Below, in pieces: positions 4,841 through 5,764 of a DNA stretch of 5,764 nt; the stretch's first letter is position 1, and the number at the start of each line of letters is the position of its first letter. The notes under the pieces were generated by a model. The model was not told the DNA's origin, did no database searches, and worked only from the letters and a program-made list of their open reading frames with translations. The translations under genes were made by a program, and so were the position numbers. Source of the stretch: Gammaproteobacteria bacterium (GTDB taxonomy: Bacteria; Pseudomonadota; Gammaproteobacteria; Burkholderiales; Thiobacillaceae); NCBI GenBank assembly GCA_018820745.1, contig JAHJNP010000388.1, positions 1 to 5,764 of the forward strand. The letters run 5' to 3'.

Positions 4841-5764
4841 ATGACGGAGCATGTTGCGACCAACGAGACGATTCTCGTGGTGGGCGGCGGGATTTCTGGC
4901 ATGACCGCGGCGCTCGAAGCGGCCGAAACCGGCAAGAACGTCGTTCTGGTTGAGAAGAATCCCGCGCTGGGCGGACGCACCTCCCAGCTGTATCGCTACT
5001 TTCCCAAGCTGTGCCACCCCACCTGCGGGCTGGAAATCAACCTGCGCCGCCTCAAGGGCAACCCCCGCGTGCGCTTGCTGACGCTGGCGGAAGTGACCGG
5101 CATCGAGGGCAGCACCGGCAACTACACCGCCACCATCAAGGTCCGCCCGCGCTATGTGAACGAGAACTGCACCGCCTGCGGCGACTGCGAGCGCGCGGTG
5201 GAGATGAAGGTGGACGATCCCTTCAACTACAACCTCAGCCAGCACAAGGCAGCCTATCTGCCGAATGCGATGGCCTATCCGCAGCGCTATGTGCTGGATC
5301 CGGCGATTATCGGCACGGCCGACGCCGACAAGGCGAAAGCCGCGTGCAAATACGGCGCGATCGACCTCGACATGCAGGAAGAGACGATTCAGGTGAAGGC
5401 CGGCGCGGTGGTGTGGGCGACCGGCTGGCAGCCCTACGACGCGGCCAAGATTCAGCCTTACGGCTACGGCCGCTTCAAGAACGTCATCACCAGCGTCGAG
5501 TTCGAGCGCCTGGCTGACCTCCAGGGCCCCACCGGCGGCAAGATTCTGCGCCCCAGTGACGGCAAGGAAGCGAAGAACATTGCCTTCATCCAGTGCGCCG
5601 GTTCGCGCGACGAAAACCATCTGCGCCACTGTTCGCGCATCTGCTGCATGGCGTCGCTGAAGCAGACGCATTACGTGCGCGAGAAATATCCGGAAGACGG
5701 CAAGTCGACCATCTACTACATCGACATCCGCGCCATCGACCGCTTCGAGGACTTCTACCAGAAG
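4841..5764 (+). CDS. qmoA: QmoA: HdrA-like FAD subunit of the quinone-interacting oxidoreductase, 5' 308 codons
   Basis: QmoA is the HdrA-related flavoprotein of QmoABC, the membrane-associated complex that exchanges electrons between APS reductase and the quinone pool. In sulfur oxidisers it would run from sulfite/APS oxidation to quinone. The frame is open from the ATG at 4841 to the window end; QmoA is normally about 410 residues, so some 100 are missing. Visible parts: FAD-binding GGGISGMTAALEAAE (15-29) and VEKNPALGGR (37-46), a QmoA/HdrA block FPKLCHPTCGLEINLRR (54-70), a partial ferredoxin-like motif C110-x2-C113-x2-C116, ACKYGAIDL (168-176), VWATGWQPY, and the HdrA cysteine set C252, C264, C268, C269 in QCAGSRD...CSRICC. 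QmoA rather than sHdr HdrA is preferred from the overall block pattern (HKAAYLPNAMAYPQRYV, PTGGKILRPSDGKE). qmoB and qmoC would be expected just beyond the edge. There is a strong Shine-Dalgarno and a structured leader. Confidence 0.88.
   Translation, partial: MTEHVATNETILVVGGGISGMTAALEAAETGKNVVLVEKNPALGGRTSQLYRYFPKLCHPTCGLEINLRRLKGNPRVRLLTLAEVTGIEGSTGNYTATIKVRPRYVNENCTACGDCERAVEMKVDDPFNYNLSQHKAAYLPNAMAYPQRYVLDPAIIGTADADKAKAACKYGAIDLDMQEETIQVKAGAVVWATGWQPYDAAKIQPYGYGRFKNVITSVEFERLADLQGPTGGKILRPSDGKEAKNIAFIQCAGSRDENHLRHCSRICCMASLKQTHYVREKYPEDGKSTIYYIDIRAIDRFEDFYQK

Noticed and set aside
4482..4841. Leftward 119-codon frame across the intergenic region
   Set aside because: TTG start on top of the qmoA start codon, no ribosome site, and it covers every inverted repeat in the gap; composition shows no protein-like pattern.

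Overview
The window looks like chromosomal DNA of a GC-rich, chemolithotrophic sulfur-oxidising betaproteobacterium, plausibly Thiobacillus or a relative. That rests on a QmoA-type flavoprotein, a secreted rhodanese and the codon usage. The genus is an inference from gene content and was not tested by a search. There are six protein genes: two are cut by the window edges and four are complete. I see no tRNA, rRNA, CRISPR array or insertion sequence.

Left part (1-3427), housekeeping. The 5' two-thirds of mfd (transcription-repair coupling factor) runs leftward off the window edge. It is divergent from a rightward pair made of ppa (family I inorganic pyrophosphatase) and a YfcE-type metallophosphoesterase, whose start codon overlaps the ppa stop by one base (TAATG). 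The 91-bp gap between mfd and ppa holds a perfect TATAAT for each direction, each followed by a GC-rich CCCGC-type stretch. The mfd -10 box lies so close to the ATG that the mRNA should be almost leaderless. A near-ideal bidirectional terminator (3393-3427) closes the pair and also serves the convergent gene to its right.

Right part (3428-5764), sulfur and redox genes. Two leftward genes encode exported proteins: a 78-residue, wholly hydrophilic, probably disordered protein with one cysteine at the penultimate position, and 40 bp downstream a 217-residue periplasmic rhodanese with an expanded C-x-G-P-x-C active loop. Divergent from them is the 5' part of qmoA, an HdrA-like FAD protein of the membrane complex that exchanges electrons between APS reductase and quinones. 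The 469-bp gap between the divergent units is not empty. It holds a 30-bp near-perfect palindrome built from GTCATG/CATGAC units, a second small dyad overlapping a plausible leftward promoter, GC-rich inverted repeats, and just upstream of qmoA a compact set of mutually exclusive helices resembling a cis-regulatory leader. Base composition falls visibly across the rhodanese, the small gene and the adjacent gap.

How the genes may work together: mfd, ppa and the phosphoesterase are ordinary housekeeping genes. The exported rhodanese and QmoA both fit reduced-sulfur oxidation, one handling sulfane sulfur in the periplasm and the other passing electrons from sulfite/APS oxidation to the quinone pool. 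The most interesting material is the regulatory DNA between them and the small cysteine-tailed secreted protein.
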